Shown: positions 58,343 through 58,769 of the stretch, piece after piece
How positions within the stretch are numbered: position 1 is the first letter of the stretch
Layout of the letters: each line of letters begins with the position of its first letter
Position numbers and translations under genes: made by a program
The notes under the pieces: model-generated
The model's input: only the letters and a program-made list of their open reading frames with translations
What the model was told of the DNA's origin: nothing
Database searches by the model: none
NCBI GenBank assembly: GCA_936914905.1
Contig: CAKZGI010000289.1
Coordinates: 1 to 58,769 of the forward strand
Direction of reading: 5' to 3'
Source of the DNA: an uncultured Trichormus sp.
GTDB lineage: Bacteria > Cyanobacteriota > Cyanobacteriia > Cyanobacteriales > Nostocaceae
Length of the DNA stretch: 58,769 nucleotides

Positions 58343-58739
58343 TTATTCTGTATCTTCTAGGCTATGACGTAGTGCTGTTAAGGCTTTTGTGTCTAGTTCC
58401 AGAACTAGACAAAACTGTTGTAAAATTTCCTCTTCGCTGAGAGAATATACTCCATCTCTGATTGCTAGCATTACCGCAGTCCGCAAAAAATTTTCCCCTA
58501 TTGCTGTACCTTGACCCAACACAGCCACTAATTCCTCTGGTGTAATAATTTCCAGAGAATCCCAGTCAATACAACGCACTAACTCAATCTTTGGTAATAT
58601 TGGTAATTATATCCTGTTCTTGGGCATCAAAATTACCATCAGCCCAAGCAATAGTTAGTAGCCCACGTAACCAAACCGCAATTTGTTCACTACTGTAAGC
58701 AAAGTGGATTAAATTAAGAGTGCCAATAATATCTATACA
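58343..58739 (-). pseudogene. TerB-like protein gene with frameshift (edge of window)
   Basis: Frame 1 (58739 to ~58590) encodes SSEQIAVWLRGLLTIAWADGN, FDAQEQDIITNITKD, then stops; frame 2 (from ~58588) continues IELVRCIDWDSLEIITPEEL, VMLAIRDGVYSLSEEE to the stop at 58343. Joined, it resembles TerB-like tellurite-resistance-type proteins (acidic AxADGxFDxxE and ADG/RDGxxSxxE helices). A one-base change in AAAGATTGAG separates the frames. No good start is visible before an in-frame TAG at 58740-58742. Confidence 0.65.
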
Positions 58740-58769
58740 CTAGAAGGGTAGATGGAGAACTGGTAGATG

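Overview
The window looks like a chromosomal segment of a filamentous, heterocyst-forming cyanobacterium (order Nostocales). Pointers are a complete-looking heterocyst glycolipid (hgl) polyketide locus with its hgdB/hgdC/hgdA and glycosyltransferase partner genes, many HIP1 octamers (GCGATCGC), short tandemly repeated sequences, a PAM68-like photosystem assembly protein, a Mo-dependent-nitrogenase C-terminal family protein, low GC and cyanobacterial versions of housekeeping genes. About a dozen broken genes, IS and MITE remnants and long gene-poor stretches suggest a genome in active decay, as in the Azolla symbiont 'Nostoc azollae'. That species-level idea is inference only.

Layout. 1-7000: tyrA, a pentapeptide-repeat protein, a DUF1517-like protein, a lipoprotein, DAHP synthase, PAM68-like protein and rpsO. 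7.2-8.3 kb: wrecked cyanophycinase gene. 8.4-25 kb (minus strand): hglE -> KR-DH gene -> hglD -> hglC -> PfaD-like reductase -> hglB -> an SDR at the hetN position. The set mirrors a PfaABCD polyunsaturated fatty acid synthase with its modules split over separate genes and a terminal thioester reductase, fitting synthesis of very long chain hydroxylated alcohols. 25.0-26.8 kb: 1.8 kb divergent non-coding region. 26.8-34.7 kb (plus strand): hgdB, hgdC, hgdA, two GT2 glycosyltransferases flanking a small DUF2141 protein, and an HglT-like GT4 enzyme; together these would glycosylate the alcohol and place the glycolipid outside the outer membrane. A strong terminator closes the block.

34.9-36.9 kb: transposase and response-regulator debris. 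36.9-40.2 kb: polyamine-type ABC transporter (potA-potD-potB, no potC). 40.4-44.2 kb: PBP2, M15 D,D-carboxypeptidase and an N-terminally damaged AEC permease. 44.2-47.0 kb: a ruined defence island (AIPR-family gene, type III Mod and Res remnants, transposase fragment, MITE). 47.0-53.4 kb: an intact phosphoribosyltransferase followed by five consecutive broken genes (GPH sugar symporter, DUF3037 protein, chromate transporter ChrA, glycerophosphodiester phosphodiesterase, VWA-domain protein). 53.8-58.8 kb: intact ligA and obg with a broken ureidoglycolate-lyase-like gene, a Mo-nitrogenase C-terminal family gene and a frameshifted TerB-like gene at the edge.

The contrast is sharp: the hgl/hgd, cell-wall, replication and translation genes are intact, while defence, stress and many transport genes are broken. 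A ~140-bp dispersed intergenic repeat, short STRRs and small (9-22 bp) tandem duplications recur throughout and have touched several coding regions.
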